NCBI GenBank assembly: GCA_963377175.1
Contig: CAUJNA010003805.1
Coordinates: 274,501 to 338,500 of the forward strand
Origin: Effrenium voratum
Lineage: Eukaryota > Sar > Dinophyceae > Suessiales > Symbiodiniaceae
Reading direction: 5' to 3'
Length of the DNA stretch: 64,000 nt
The translations under genes and the position numbers were made by a program. Positions 36,477-45,744 of this stretch are shown here, one piece after another. The notes under the pieces were generated by a model that was given only the letters and a program-made list of their open reading frames with translations, did no database searches and was not told where the DNA came from. Every line of letters begins with the position of its first letter. The first letter of the stretch is position 1.

Positions 36477-38741
36477 ATGTTTTCAACATTATCACTAGAC
36501 GGCTCAAGTAGAATTGTAGCAAGTGAATTAGTATTAATAAATTCAACAGAACCATCGACATTGAGCAGTGTTTATGCTACAAAACAAGAATTAGCAGACA
36601 CAGCAGGATCATTAGGTGGAGGTTATACAATTGAAGAAGTTGATGCTCTTATTTTAGCACAAAAAAATAAGATAGATGCAGACATATCAGCAATATCAGG
36701 AATTAATGCAACATCAACAACAATGTTTGATGAACAAATAAATCAAAATATAACAATCACAAGCAACCTTAATAATATAACAGCGCACGGATTAACCATA
36801 ACTTCAATACTACCGACTATATCAGCAAATACAATTAAACTTGACACAAATGCTAATAATATTAGTTCTAATACCTTTTTAATTAGTGGTTTTAACAATA
36901 GTATTAGTTCCAATTCGTTTTTAATCACAGGACATAATAATACATTAGCATCACATTTAGCAGTATTAACAACACACGATAGCAACATAGCAACAAACAC
37001 AAACGGAATAGCAATATTAAATAACACTGTAGGCAGTAATATGACATTTGTTAATAGTCATCAAAATACAATAACCTCGCATATATCATTAATTGACACA
37101 AACATTAATAACATAACAGGACACGGAAACACAATAACAACGATTTTAACAGATATAGCAAATTTACAAGCAGGAGCAGGTGCTTCTTGGACTACAACTG
37201 AAAAAACAACTATTCAAGCAGATGTATCAACATTATATGCAAATGATACTAATTTATTCAATACAAATACCGCATACAGTAATACATTTGCCTCAATCAT
37301 ATCAGACAACACGACACAAGATGTATTAATAACTCAAAATTCAAATACGATTAATAGTTTAATATCAGCAGATTTACAAAAGTTAGATAAAACAATCACA
37401 ACTGCCCAAACAATGAACTCGCCATTAATTATTAGTTTAACAGATAATACTAATCCAATTTTTAGAATTCAAGATGCTGTAAGTAACCAAAGACTCGAGT
37501 TTAAACGAGGATGTCAGTTAGACTCTTATCAAGGTTTAACAGGTGCTACACCTTATAGATTATGGTTAGGATGGAACACTGGCGATGTCATTATTGGAAG
37601 ACCTAATAATGCTTCAAGAATTACGATTAATGGTAATGTTCATACTTCATACAATTTTGCTCAAGCACACGGAACTTCATATTTTGAAGGTGCTGTTTAT
37701 ATGAAAGGAAATTTATTTACAAATAATGATTTTTCAACAGATATTAAAACTAAAATTGATAATTTAGACAATGCATTAACTCCACATTTAGAAACACACA
37801 CACCCGCGGCAACAGAAGGTTTTTATATTCATCATCCTAATTTTGTTGCTTGTAGTATTGGCGATATTACAAATTCTTCTAACCAATATTTTATGTGCGA
37901 CGGTGCTGTATCAAAAACCATATTCAATAAACCAGTTGACGTATTAGGTGATGTATATACAAACGGCGATTTAACAATGGTTTCTGGTAAGAAAGTTGAA
38001 GTCAATCAGGTTCAGTCAGTATCAGGAAATACTTTATTATTACAAAATTCACCGAGTGGCAATGTTCAATTTGGCAACTCATCAAAACTAATAATTGATA
38101 ATGCTGAAATGTATCTCGATACAAATGATTTAATAATTAGGAATAGCAACACCTCAAACTCTATTAATTTGGTTGTTGGATTATCTTCAACATATGCTGA
38201 TAATAAAATTATTTTGAATAGTGGAAGTAATAGCGAATTACGAGGCGACTGGACTATTGACGGTGACATGACTTTTGGAATTGCTCATAAAATCAATTTG
38301 AGACATTTGAATAGTGATGCCGTATTAAGACTGGAAGCATCAACAACTATTGATAGTTATATCGATGGCACTAAATATTTACAATTGGATGATACTCAAT
38401 TTTCATCATATAACGGATTTAATTTAAGTAGTGATAAGAGACTGAAAGATAATATAGAAGATGTAGATGACGATACTATAAATATGGTAAAAAACATTAA
38501 GATTAAAACATTTGTTAAAAATCAAAAAACTAAAAGGACTGAATTAGGATGGATTGCTCAAGATGTTCAACAATACACAAATCCTAAATATAATATTGTA
38601 AATGACACAGGAGAATACTTAACAATGTGTTATGACAGAATGGCCTGTATTAGTTGGGATGCTTTAACAAAACTTATTGCTCGTGTAGAATATTTGGAAA
38701 ACGAAGTCTTTAAAAAGAAAAATAAAAATAAAAATATTTAG
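36477..38741 (+). CDS. PLV fibre protein with S74 intramolecular chaperone
   Basis: 754 residues. Residues 1-300 form a repetitive shaft of Asn/Ile/Thr units (NNI.(A/T)H..TI(T)S style), consistent with a trimeric fibre. The middle has beta-rich blocks (PYRLWLGWNTGDVIIGRP, SYFEGAVYMKGNLF). The C-terminus, about 655-745, is a peptidase S74 domain: SSDKRLKDNIEDVDDD, then TKRTELGWIAQDVQQY, with the Ser and Lys of the S-D-K-R-L-K self-cleavage site. S74 domains assemble fibre trimers and then cut themselves off. It is the likely receptor-binding spike, and it is intact. Confidence 0.88.
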   Translation: MFSTLSLDGSSRIVASELVLINSTEPSTLSSVYATKQELADTAGSLGGGYTIEEVDALILAQKNKIDADISAISGINATSTTMFDEQINQNITITSNLNNITAHGLTITSILPTISANTIKLDTNANNISSNTFLISGFNNSISSNSFLITGHNNTLASHLAVLTTHDSNIATNTNGIAILNNTVGSNMTFVNSHQNTITSHISLIDTNINNITGHGNTITTILTDIANLQAGAGASWTTTEKTTIQADVSTLYANDTNLFNTNTAYSNTFASIISDNTTQDVLITQNSNTINSLISADLQKLDKTITTAQTMNSPLIISLTDNTNPIFRIQDAVSNQRLEFKRGCQLDSYQGLTGATPYRLWLGWNTGDVIIGRPNNASRITINGNVHTSYNFAQAHGTSYFEGAVYMKGNLFTNNDFSTDIKTKIDNLDNALTPHLETHTPAATEGFYIHHPNFVACSIGDITNSSNQYFMCDGAVSKTIFNKPVDVLGDVYTNGDLTMVSGKKVEVNQVQSVSGNTLLLQNSPSGNVQFGNSSKLIIDNAEMYLDTNDLIIRNSNTSNSINLVVGLSSTYADNKIILNSGSNSELRGDWTIDGDMTFGIAHKINLRHLNSDAVLRLEASTTIDSYIDGTKYLQLDDTQFSSYNGFNLSSDKRLKDNIEDVDDDTINMVKNIKIKTFVKNQKTKRTELGWIAQDVQQYTNPKYNIVNDTGEYLTMCYDRMACISWDALTKLIARVEYLENEVFKKKNKNKNI

Positions 38742-38750
38742 TTTAAAAAT

Positions 38751-38776
38751 CTTGTAAAATGTATTTAAAGAAATAT
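38751..38776 (+). promoter_or_regulatory. Conserved PLV upstream motif, copy 1
   Basis: CTTGTAAAATG followed by TATTTAAAGAAATAT, ending 25 bp before the ATG at 38802. A slightly divergent copy of the motif found before the genes at 39496, 41490, 45745 and 46403. Confidence 0.65.
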
Positions 38777-38801
38777 ATAATATAATATAATATATAATAT
38801 A

Positions 38802-39083
38802 ATGAGTATTAAACCTGAAGATATGACACTGGAACAAATAAAGGAACAACTGGCGCTATATAACAGATTATATTATCAAAGAAGGAGACACGAAAAGGAC
38901 TTTATGGACACCAAAAGGGCAAGTGCTATAAGATTTCACAGAAGAAAGAAATTAGACAAGATGGCAGAAAATGGAGAAATTAATTTAAAAGATATTGATT
39001 ATGAAAATAAACCAGAAGATTTACAGAATACAAAACCCAGAAAATATAAGGCGCAAACATATAAAATTATAACAGTTGAATAA
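38802..39083 (+). CDS. Small basic PLV protein, unknown
   Basis: 93 residues, MSIKPEDMTLEQIKEQLAL and then Arg/Lys-rich helical sequence (RFHRRKKLDKM), ending KAQTYKIITVE. No family recognised. Preceded by the conserved upstream motif, which groups its expression with the right-hand genes rather than with the fibre gene upstream. Confidence 0.6.
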   Translation: MSIKPEDMTLEQIKEQLALYNRLYYQRRRHEKDFMDTKRASAIRFHRRKKLDKMAENGEINLKDIDYENKPEDLQNTKPRKYKAQTYKIITVE

Positions 39084-39182
39084 ATAATATTTATTAAAAT
39101 TTCAATATTTTAAGTAATATTTATTAAAATTTATATATTTTAATAAATATTTGGTGCATTTTTGGGGTTTTAGGTTTTGAAA

Positions 39183-39392
39183 CCACCAGAGCGGGGGGTT
39201 CATTCACCCCAGAGCGGGGGGTTCATTCCGCAGGGGGTTTGCCTGAAAATCTTGAAATTCGGTGCTGTTTTGCTGTTCCCCCCAGAGCGGGGGGTTCATT
39301 CCCCCCTGTGTGGGGGGTTCATTCCCCCCTGTGTGGGGGGTTCATTCCCCCCTGCGTGGGGGGGGGGGGTTCATTCCCCTGTGTGGGGGATT
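39183..39392. repeat. GC-rich 23-bp minisatellite inside the AT-rich PLV
   Basis: Units of the form CCCC(A/T)G(A/T/C)G(C/T)GGGGGGTTCATTCC occur two times, then after a 49-bp break four to five more times, ending in a long G-run near 39357-39370. The surrounding sequence is A/T-rich. A 72-codon ORF across it only translates the repeat (GVHSP units). Runs of six or more G could form quadruplexes on the plus strand. It lies between the 38802 gene and the motif of the 39496 gene. Confidence 0.9.
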
Positions 39393-39450
39393 TGAAACCA
39401 TAAATTTAGGAAAAATATAAAAATATATAGAAATTTTACTATAAAAATAT

Positions 39451-39480
39451 TTCTTGTAAAAAAGTATTTAAAGAAATATT
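39451..39480 (+). promoter_or_regulatory. Conserved PLV upstream motif, copy 2
   Basis: TTCTTGTAAAAAAG then TATTTAAAGAAATATT, ending 15 bp before the ATG at 39496. Confidence 0.75.
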
Positions 39481-39495
39481 ATGTATTATAATTAT

Positions 39496-40453
39496 ATGGT
39501 GAAAATGTTCAGTGAGATTGAGCAGGAGGAAATCATTAGTGAATTCTTAAATAAAATCAACATGAATGACACTATAAGAATGATAAATAAAAAAAATTGG
39601 AATGTGTAAAGAATGTAAATTTAATTATAATAATATTCAATTATATAAAACTAAATTATCAGAAAATATTATTAAACACATATGCAAATATAATTATAAA
39701 GAATGTTATAAATGCAAAAGATTAAAACAGTTGAACACATTTGTAAATATTGACACTTGTAATAAGTCAAAAGAATTCATCAAACTAACTGAAATAATTG
39801 AAAATGAAAAGGAAGAAGACACAACTGTTACAACAAACAACATCAAAGATTATTATTTTACAAAATTATACAAATTTCCGACATTCAAATGTATCAAATC
39901 CAATTTATTAAAGGATGTCGAAGGAAGGCACAACTACACAAGGGACATACACGACAGAATAAAGGACTGTTATGAATTATACTACAAAGGAAATATTAAA
40001 ACTGAAAGCGCTGGAGTAGATTTTAGCGATACACCAATTTATGAAACAGTTGAAATAAAATACATAGAAACATATAAAAATGGTCTAGTAGATATATTTT
40101 TTGATGAGTATAAGAATGATGATGACATACCAAAAAACCAAAAGAATAGACGGGATTGTTTTAGATATATTGAAAATAATATTTCGAACACGTTAACCAT
40201 ATTCAAAATAATATTATCACACATTTTCAACAAGCAAGATAATGCATTTTCTAATATCCTTTTTAATGATGTAGGACAAAATATTTATAAGCACTATACA
40301 AAAGAAATAGAAATAAGCGAGAGAATACAAAATATGATATTTAGTTCATACCCAAGTATCAAAGATATCAAACCGCAGACTAATAGGAGTAACCAACAAC
40401 AACAACAACAACAGTACGAAGCATGTTTAAATAGTGCTGAAGATTTTGAATAA
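39496..40453 (+). pseudogene. PLV Cys-rich family protein 1, one frameshift
   Basis: The natural start is ATG 39496 (MVKMFSEIEQEEIISEF), placed like the starts of its two paralogues relative to the upstream motif. The frame changes at an A8 run (39589-39596) and continues as a 283-residue ORF (MCKECKFNYNN onward). Cys pairs CKEC and, about 35 residues later, CYKCKRL frame a helical stretch. The same pattern occurs in the proteins at 45745 and 46403. The remaining 220 residues are charged, ending in a poly-Gln tract. Function unknown. The shift may be a sequencing error in the A-run. Confidence 0.6.
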
Positions 40454-40482
40454 AATGTTAAAAAAATATCACCTTTATTAAT

Positions 40483-41400
40483 ATGGCAAATATTAATAAA
40501 AATGATATAATTAGTAAAATCTATCATGACAAGAGCGGGTATGGAAGCATTGCGACAACCTACAAGGATGCTAAACAAAAGGAACAAAGCATAACCTTAA
40601 ATGATGTTAAAAAATGGTTTCAAAAGAACATAGAACAGAAGAAGCAATTAAGAGGCCAAAATTCATTTATTTCTCCACATCCATACTTTGAATTTCAATT
40701 AGATTTATTTTTTATTAATGACATACCCAATCAAAAATTTAAAGTAGGGATGGTTTTAATTGATATATTTACCAGATATTCTACAGTAATACCTATTAAA
40801 TCAAAACAACCGCCTGACATATTAGCGGGAGTAATGGAAGGGATGCAGAAAATGAAAGGCGAACCAGAAATTATTTATAGCGACGAGGAAGGCAGTTTAT
40901 ATAATAAAACAGTTGAAGATTATTTCAAAGAAGAAGGAATAGAATTACACCGCACAAGAGGACATCCTAATTTTGCAGAACGTTTTATACGCACCTACAA
41001 AGATATGTTATATAAAAGGGTTGAAAAAGATGAAAAAGAAGGAAAGGAAAATATACAATGGATAGATTATAATTTTGAAATATTAATAACTTATAATAAT
41101 AAAATGGAACATTCAAGCATAGGAATGACACCAGCGGAAGCATTGAAGGAAAAAAACAATTATAAAGTAAAAATGAAAATGGCAACCGAAGCAACTAGAA
41201 CCCGTAAATATCCTGAAATTAACATAGGTGACGAAGTGAAGATTTACAGAAAGAAAGCAATAACTGAAAAGGAAAGGAGTAGTAATTGGTTGCCTAGAAA
41301 ATATAAAGTTGAAAGGATTGAAAAAAAATTAGGACAATCTTATTTTTATTTGGAACATAACACACGACCATTCTTAAGATTTGAAATTTTGAAAGTTTAA
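40483..41400 (+). CDS. PLV retroviral-type DDE integrase (rve)
   Basis: 305 residues, intact. The catalytic core spans about 68-215. The first Asp is in FEFQLDLFFIN, the second in EIIYSDEEGSL, and the Glu in HPNFAERFIRTYKDML, about 31 residues after the second Asp. TRYSTVIPIKSK and SIGMTPAEAL are typical rve blocks. The C-terminus (DEVKIYRKKAI, WLPRKYKVERI, FLRFEILKV) resembles the SH3/chromo-like tail of polinton integrases. The usual N-terminal HHCC finger is not evident. This enzyme would have made the 5-bp GCTGC duplication at the provirus ends. Confidence 0.9.
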   Translation: MANINKNDIISKIYHDKSGYGSIATTYKDAKQKEQSITLNDVKKWFQKNIEQKKQLRGQNSFISPHPYFEFQLDLFFINDIPNQKFKVGMVLIDIFTRYSTVIPIKSKQPPDILAGVMEGMQKMKGEPEIIYSDEEGSLYNKTVEDYFKEEGIELHRTRGHPNFAERFIRTYKDMLYKRVEKDEKEGKENIQWIDYNFEILITYNNKMEHSSIGMTPAEALKEKNNYKVKMKMATEATRTRKYPEINIGDEVKIYRKKAITEKERSSNWLPRKYKVERIEKKLGQSYFYLEHNTRPFLRFEILKV

Positions 41401-41431
41401 AAAATATATAGAATTTTTATTATAAAAAATT

Positions 41432-41462
41432 TTCTTGTAAAAAAGTTATTTAAAGAAATATT
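41432..41462 (+). promoter_or_regulatory. Conserved PLV upstream motif, copy 3
   Basis: TTCTTGTAAAAAAGT then TATTTAAAGAAATATT, 27 bp before the ATG at 41490 of the replication gene. The integrase gene just upstream has no such motif. Confidence 0.75.
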
Positions 41463-41489
41463 TTATAATATAAATATATAGATTATATT

Positions 41490-42065
41490 ATGAGTAAGTT
41501 TTTACAGCGTAATATAAACGAGTTAAACAAACTCAAAAGAAATTCAACACAGAGCGCAAATAATGCAACTAAAAAAAGGGTTGATGAGATTATTAAACTT
41601 TACACTGAAAGAAAGTTATCAAATGTAGCAACGGCAGAAAATTATATCAAGGGTTTAACATCTACAGACAAAAAGGTTTATGACAAAGCATTTCAAAAAT
41701 ACAAAGATAATATCAAAAAGATCAAGGACACAAAGCCATTAAATGAAAGAATGGCAGAAGCAAGAGCAAAAAACGAAGAAGAAGATGAAGCAGGGATTAA
41801 ACAATATAGGAAAACAAAAGGTATAGAGTATAGGAAAACAAAAGGTAATGAGTTGAGCGCGAGATATAAAACAAAAACTTATTTTATTCAATTTATGTTG
41901 TATACAGCAAGAGAGGAAAACAAAAATACAAAGATAAAATCTAAACCTGCTTTTAAACACAGACTAATGAATTTTTACACAAAAACTTTTGATAATCTTA
42001 ATGTTACAATTCAAGCACGAACAATTTCAACAGATATTATAAAAAAAAGATATTTAAATACTTAG
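41490..42065 (+). CDS. PLV replication protein, N-terminal segment
   Basis: 191 residues, MSKFLQRNINELNKLKRN and then a basic helical region with a repeated YRKTKG. At an A8 run (42041-42048) the frame changes. The alternative frame reads on without interruption (KYLGNSDIRYGSNND, TDTINLLTTDEDF) into the next segment, so this is probably the N-terminus of one long gene spanning 41490-45617. No enzymatic motif is visible in this part. Confidence 0.6.
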   Translation: MSKFLQRNINELNKLKRNSTQSANNATKKRVDEIIKLYTERKLSNVATAENYIKGLTSTDKKVYDKAFQKYKDNIKKIKDTKPLNERMAEARAKNEEEDEAGIKQYRKTKGIEYRKTKGNELSARYKTKTYFIQFMLYTAREENKNTKIKSKPAFKHRLMNFYTKTFDNLNVTIQARTISTDIIKKRYLNT

Positions 42066-42175
42066 GCAACTCGGATATACGATATGGAAGCAATAATGAT
42101 ACACCAAATGACGAATTTACTGACACAATAAATCTATTAACAACAGATGAAGATTTTAATGAAATATATAGAGAA

Positions 42176-42847
42176 ATGACAGAATTTTATAATGATATTG
42201 AATGTGTCAAAATATTATCAGTGGAAGTGATGAATAAAAACGGCGAAAAGTTTAATATATTAACCGAAAACTTAAGGGATGCTACAAACGTATCAATTTA
42301 TCATAAATATATACACACACCTATTAAAATGAGTGAGGGCACTATACAAAAGGCAATCAAGAAAGGTAATTATATAGAGAATGAATGTTGGATAAATTCA
42401 TTAACTGATTTTTACAGTGATACAATCATGAATGAAAAAACCCGCAACAGACTAACCAGAGACAAAATTATTGAAATCATAGGTAGGGATGATTTTAAGG
42501 AGGTAGGAGCAACCATTCAAGAAATGGAAGCAGTATTCAAAAAGTTTAATATTCAAGTTAGAATTTTCAATTTTGTAAATGAAGTTATTTATAAATATGA
42601 ACCAGAAAAAAGAAACCACCATATAAAAACCTTTTACGCAATGGTGAAGAATAACCATATTTACACATTAAACCATGATTTAAGTAAGATACAACAGAAG
42701 CAATTAATAACAAAACTACCCACTATAAAGGCACACACTGATTATTATATAAATGAAAGAGAAGAACCGCCGCAATACAAAATGATTAAATGTATAGATG
42801 ATATACTTAAAATTAAACTGATGATAAAACAAAGGAAATATATTTAG
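42176..42847 (+). CDS. PLV replication protein, second segment (PolB N-terminal region)
   Basis: The open frame actually extends upstream to about 42050; ATG 42176 is internal. It contains KGNYIENECWINSLTDFY near residue 60, then IQVRIFNFVN, and HHIKTFYAMVKNNHIYTLNH near 157. A Cys-Trp block followed about 100 residues later by an HIYxL block is the arrangement seen N-terminal to the polymerase domain of protein-primed PolBs in polintons. An OTU-like protease relationship is possible but unproven. The frame changes again near 42810-42840. Confidence 0.6.
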   Translation: MTEFYNDIECVKILSVEVMNKNGEKFNILTENLRDATNVSIYHKYIHTPIKMSEGTIQKAIKKGNYIENECWINSLTDFYSDTIMNEKTRNRLTRDKIIEIIGRDDFKEVGATIQEMEAVFKKFNIQVRIFNFVNEVIYKYEPEKRNHHIKTFYAMVKNNHIYTLNHDLSKIQQKQLITKLPTIKAHTDYYINEREEPPQYKMIKCIDDILKIKLMIKQRKYI

Positions 42848-44676
42848 TGCCTGAAAATAATAATTTGGCAGAATTATTATTCCAGTTGTTGAATATTGGA
42901 TATGAACCCAGAATTAAATACACAGGTATTATTGATGAAATAAGATTAAGATTGAACAAGATAACATATATCATAAAAACTCAAAATTTAATTAAATCTT
43001 CCGGTGATGGATGGATTGCAGTTAGCAATGAAACTACATACAACAATATGAACAAAGCAATGTTTAATTTCAATAAATCCTTATTCATGTCATCGCATAA
43101 ATCCTTTTATAACGACATTGATATTAAAATATTAAATGAAACAAGAAGTATAGCACCTTCGGGGTTATTATCGAGTAATATTAATTTAGTTTATAAAACA
43201 GAAATAGATGTAAATAAAGCATTTACTAAAGGTTTTTTAAATATTAGGGAAATACCAGTATTTAACCAGTTTGACCATTGGAAAAAATACAACGATGAAA
43301 TTAAAATAGATGAACTCCATGAATTAACTTTATATTATGTTGAAACTATAGATACAAATGTAAGACCATTAAAAACAACAATGGACAGCATTAAGGAACT
43401 AATAGAGAAAAATCAACACACCAAGCAGATGATATATTCTATTGCATATAGTAAAGGTATTGACGTTGCTACTTATATAGAATTTCGTAAAACACATGAT
43501 TTAAGTTTGTTTTTAAATCCTGATGAATTAAAACAAGCAATTAGAAACATTGTAATAAGTGGTAATCACAACTTATTTTTCAACAAAAAATATAATCTAG
43601 TATATGGCAAGTTTTTGAAGGAATTCATCAATGAGAATAAGACACACAAAATCAAATTTTATTTTATTCATAAGGTTGAATATACAAATATTATTAATGA
43701 ACTTTTACAAACAAATATAGATGAACATGACGAAGCATTAGATAAACTAATTAAAAAGTTAATAGCAAATGTAAATTTTGGATTATTAGAAAAAGGAGGC
43801 GCTACAGCACATCAAAGTATTTTATTTAAAAGTATTGATGAAGCAGTCCATTATCAAACAGAATACGGAGGTAAAATTAATAAGTTATCGCATATTATAA
43901 GCGAATATCCCGAAATGATAACCGAATATGACGACGAAGGAGGCGCAACTACAACATATTATGGATTTGATGAGGATGAATGGGATGTAAAGGCATCATA
44001 TTATATATTGAATTTGAAGGATAAGGCAGTATTAAGAAACGGATATAGATATATTAAAGAACTACTTTTACAACATCACAATTTTAAGATGAACCAAGAC
44101 TTTAAGACACTAATAACTAATAATATTAATATATATAGTGTAAAAACAGATGCTTTTGTAATTGATACATGCAATGAAGAAAAAACAAAGCAATTATTAG
44201 AATTTCATGATGCTATAGGAGGTTGGAAAGTTTCAAAGCAGAGAGATGAAATTAATTTACCTACGGTAAAATTTAACGTTGTAAATAATGAATTAATAAG
44301 AATACCAGTTTATGAAAGTAAAACTATTGATATTAAAGATGAATACGACACTGATAACATTATAGAGATTGTTAAACAGAATAATCCTATTATGATCAGA
44401 GGTGAACTACCGGGCACAGGAAAATCATATATATGTCAAAAAATGGTTGATAAACATTATAAGGTAATTTTTATTTGTCCTACTAATAAACTATTACAGG
44501 CATTTGAAGGAGAAGCAATGACGATAAATAAATTCTTTGGTATTAATTATGGAGATGCTAAATTAGAACCATTTGATTTTACAGAATTTGATGTAATAGT
44601 ATTTGATGAAATCTATTTTAGTAATTTAAATATATACTGGAGAATAAAACAATTTGCAAATAAGCAAATTAAATAG
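42847..44676 (+). CDS. PLV family B DNA polymerase fused to the start of an SF1 helicase
   Basis: 609 residues in one frame, opening within the previous segment; KEIYLVPENNN is the true continuation. PolB-like motifs are TEIDVNKAFTKGF (motif A, Asp near 119), KKLIANVNFGLLEKGG (motif B, near 315) and NIYSVKTDAFVID (motif C, with KTD instead of DTD, near 430). After a linker (DEYDTDNIIEIVKQ), Walker A GELPGTGKSYICQ (near 520) and Walker B FDVIVFDEIYF (near 585) begin an SF1 helicase. The fusion would replicate the viral genome. The assigned motifs are divergent, so polymerase identity is inferred from their order and the gene context. Confidence 0.75.
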   Translation: MPENNNLAELLFQLLNIGYEPRIKYTGIIDEIRLRLNKITYIIKTQNLIKSSGDGWIAVSNETTYNNMNKAMFNFNKSLFMSSHKSFYNDIDIKILNETRSIAPSGLLSSNINLVYKTEIDVNKAFTKGFLNIREIPVFNQFDHWKKYNDEIKIDELHELTLYYVETIDTNVRPLKTTMDSIKELIEKNQHTKQMIYSIAYSKGIDVATYIEFRKTHDLSLFLNPDELKQAIRNIVISGNHNLFFNKKYNLVYGKFLKEFINENKTHKIKFYFIHKVEYTNIINELLQTNIDEHDEALDKLIKKLIANVNFGLLEKGGATAHQSILFKSIDEAVHYQTEYGGKINKLSHIISEYPEMITEYDDEGGATTTYYGFDEDEWDVKASYYILNLKDKAVLRNGYRYIKELLLQHHNFKMNQDFKTLITNNINIYSVKTDAFVIDTCNEEKTKQLLEFHDAIGGWKVSKQRDEINLPTVKFNVVNNELIRIPVYESKTIDIKDEYDTDNIIEIVKQNNPIMIRGELPGTGKSYICQKMVDKHYKVIFICPTNKLLQAFEGEAMTINKFFGINYGDAKLEPFDFTEFDVIVFDEIYFSNLNIYWRIKQFANKQIK

Positions 44677-44699
44677 CAAATACTCAAGACTATGAATTA

Positions 44700-45617
44700 T
44701 ACACTGACAATATTATAGATAATATTTTTACACATAATATAATATTGAAAGAATGTAAGAGACTTAACACACAGGAAGATAAGGATAAACTCAAGAATAT
44801 AAAATATGATATTTTTATTAATAAATTACCAATTAAAACTATTATTGAAAAATATTTTGAATACACCACAGACATAAGTAGTTCCAAAAACAACATAGCA
44901 TTTTTGAATACAACCTGTAAAAATGTATCAAATGAAATTGGAAAGTTAGAAAATAGAAAGGCTGAATATGAAGTAGGAGAATTTTTAATTTGTAGAGAAT
45001 ATACTAAAACTAAAACGTCAGTTTTTAATGTAAATTTCAAATATAAAATAGTTCATATTGGAAGTGATGGAATATTTACATTAAAAAATGTAAAAACCGA
45101 AATTTTACAATCCGTAGAAGTTGCTAAAATAAGAAGCAATTTTATATTTTCTTCTTGCTCTACATGTCATTCTACTCAAGGTAGTAGCATTGATGACACC
45201 ATAACAATTTTTGATTATAATCATTTTTTGGTAAAGAATTATCCAGAATGGATTTTTACAGCGGTAACACGTGCTCGTGATTTAAACAAAGTCAAATTTT
45301 ATAAATATACAAAGGATGTTGATGATGTATTTAATCAAAAATGTATTATGAGTTATTTTGAAAGGAAAATTTTGAATTATAAGGAACAAGACAGGAAAGC
45401 AAAAAGAAGCATACCTAGAGAAGGTTATGTAAATACTCAATGGTTTTTAGATAATATAAATAATCAATGTAATTACTGCGGTTGCGGTTTTACTATTGAT
45501 ATGAAAAATGGTAATATCATTACAAATCTAACAGCACAACGAAAAGATAATGAATTAACTCATACAATAGAAAATATCATCCCATTTTGTAAATTATGTA
45601 ATTGTAGTTGTAAATGA
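44700..45617 (+). CDS. PLV replication protein, helicase C-terminal part with HNH-type tail
   Basis: The frame opens near 44676 (ANTQDYELYTDNI). Helicase motif V-like CHSTQGSSIDDTITIF (near 145) and motif VI-like WIFTAVTRARDL (near 172) follow. The last 70 residues form a zinc/HNH-type module: CNYCGCGF, NLTAQRKDNELTHTIENI and PFCKLCNCSC. Motif III of SF1 helicases (GDxxQL), expected just after Walker B, is absent in both frames at the junction 44660-44700. A deletion of a few dozen bases with loss of frame would explain this. The helicase is probably non-functional as assembled. Confidence 0.7.
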   Translation, partial: YTDNIIDNIFTHNIILKECKRLNTQEDKDKLKNIKYDIFINKLPIKTIIEKYFEYTTDISSSKNNIAFLNTTCKNVSNEIGKLENRKAEYEVGEFLICREYTKTKTSVFNVNFKYKIVHIGSDGIFTLKNVKTEILQSVEVAKIRSNFIFSSCSTCHSTQGSSIDDTITIFDYNHFLVKNYPEWIFTAVTRARDLNKVKFYKYTKDVDDVFNQKCIMSYFERKILNYKEQDRKAKRSIPREGYVNTQWFLDNINNQCNYCGCGFTIDMKNGNIITNLTAQRKDNELTHTIENIIPFCKLCNCSCK

Positions 45618-45692
45618 TGATAATTATAATTTAATTATGATAATATAATTTTAATTTTAATTTATTAATTTAATTTTAATTTAAAATTAAAT

Positions 45693-45721
45693 TTCTTGTA
45701 AAAAGTATTTAAAGAAATATT
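45693..45721 (+). promoter_or_regulatory. Conserved PLV upstream motif, copy 4
   Basis: TTCTTGTAAAAAG then TATTTAAAGAAATATT, 23 bp before the ATG at 45745. Confidence 0.8.
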
Positions 45722-45744
45722 ACCTATATATATTATATAGCGAT

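Noticed and set aside
39177..39395. 72-codon ORF over the G-rich minisatellite
   Set aside because: It only translates the 23-bp repeat and has no start context or upstream motif.
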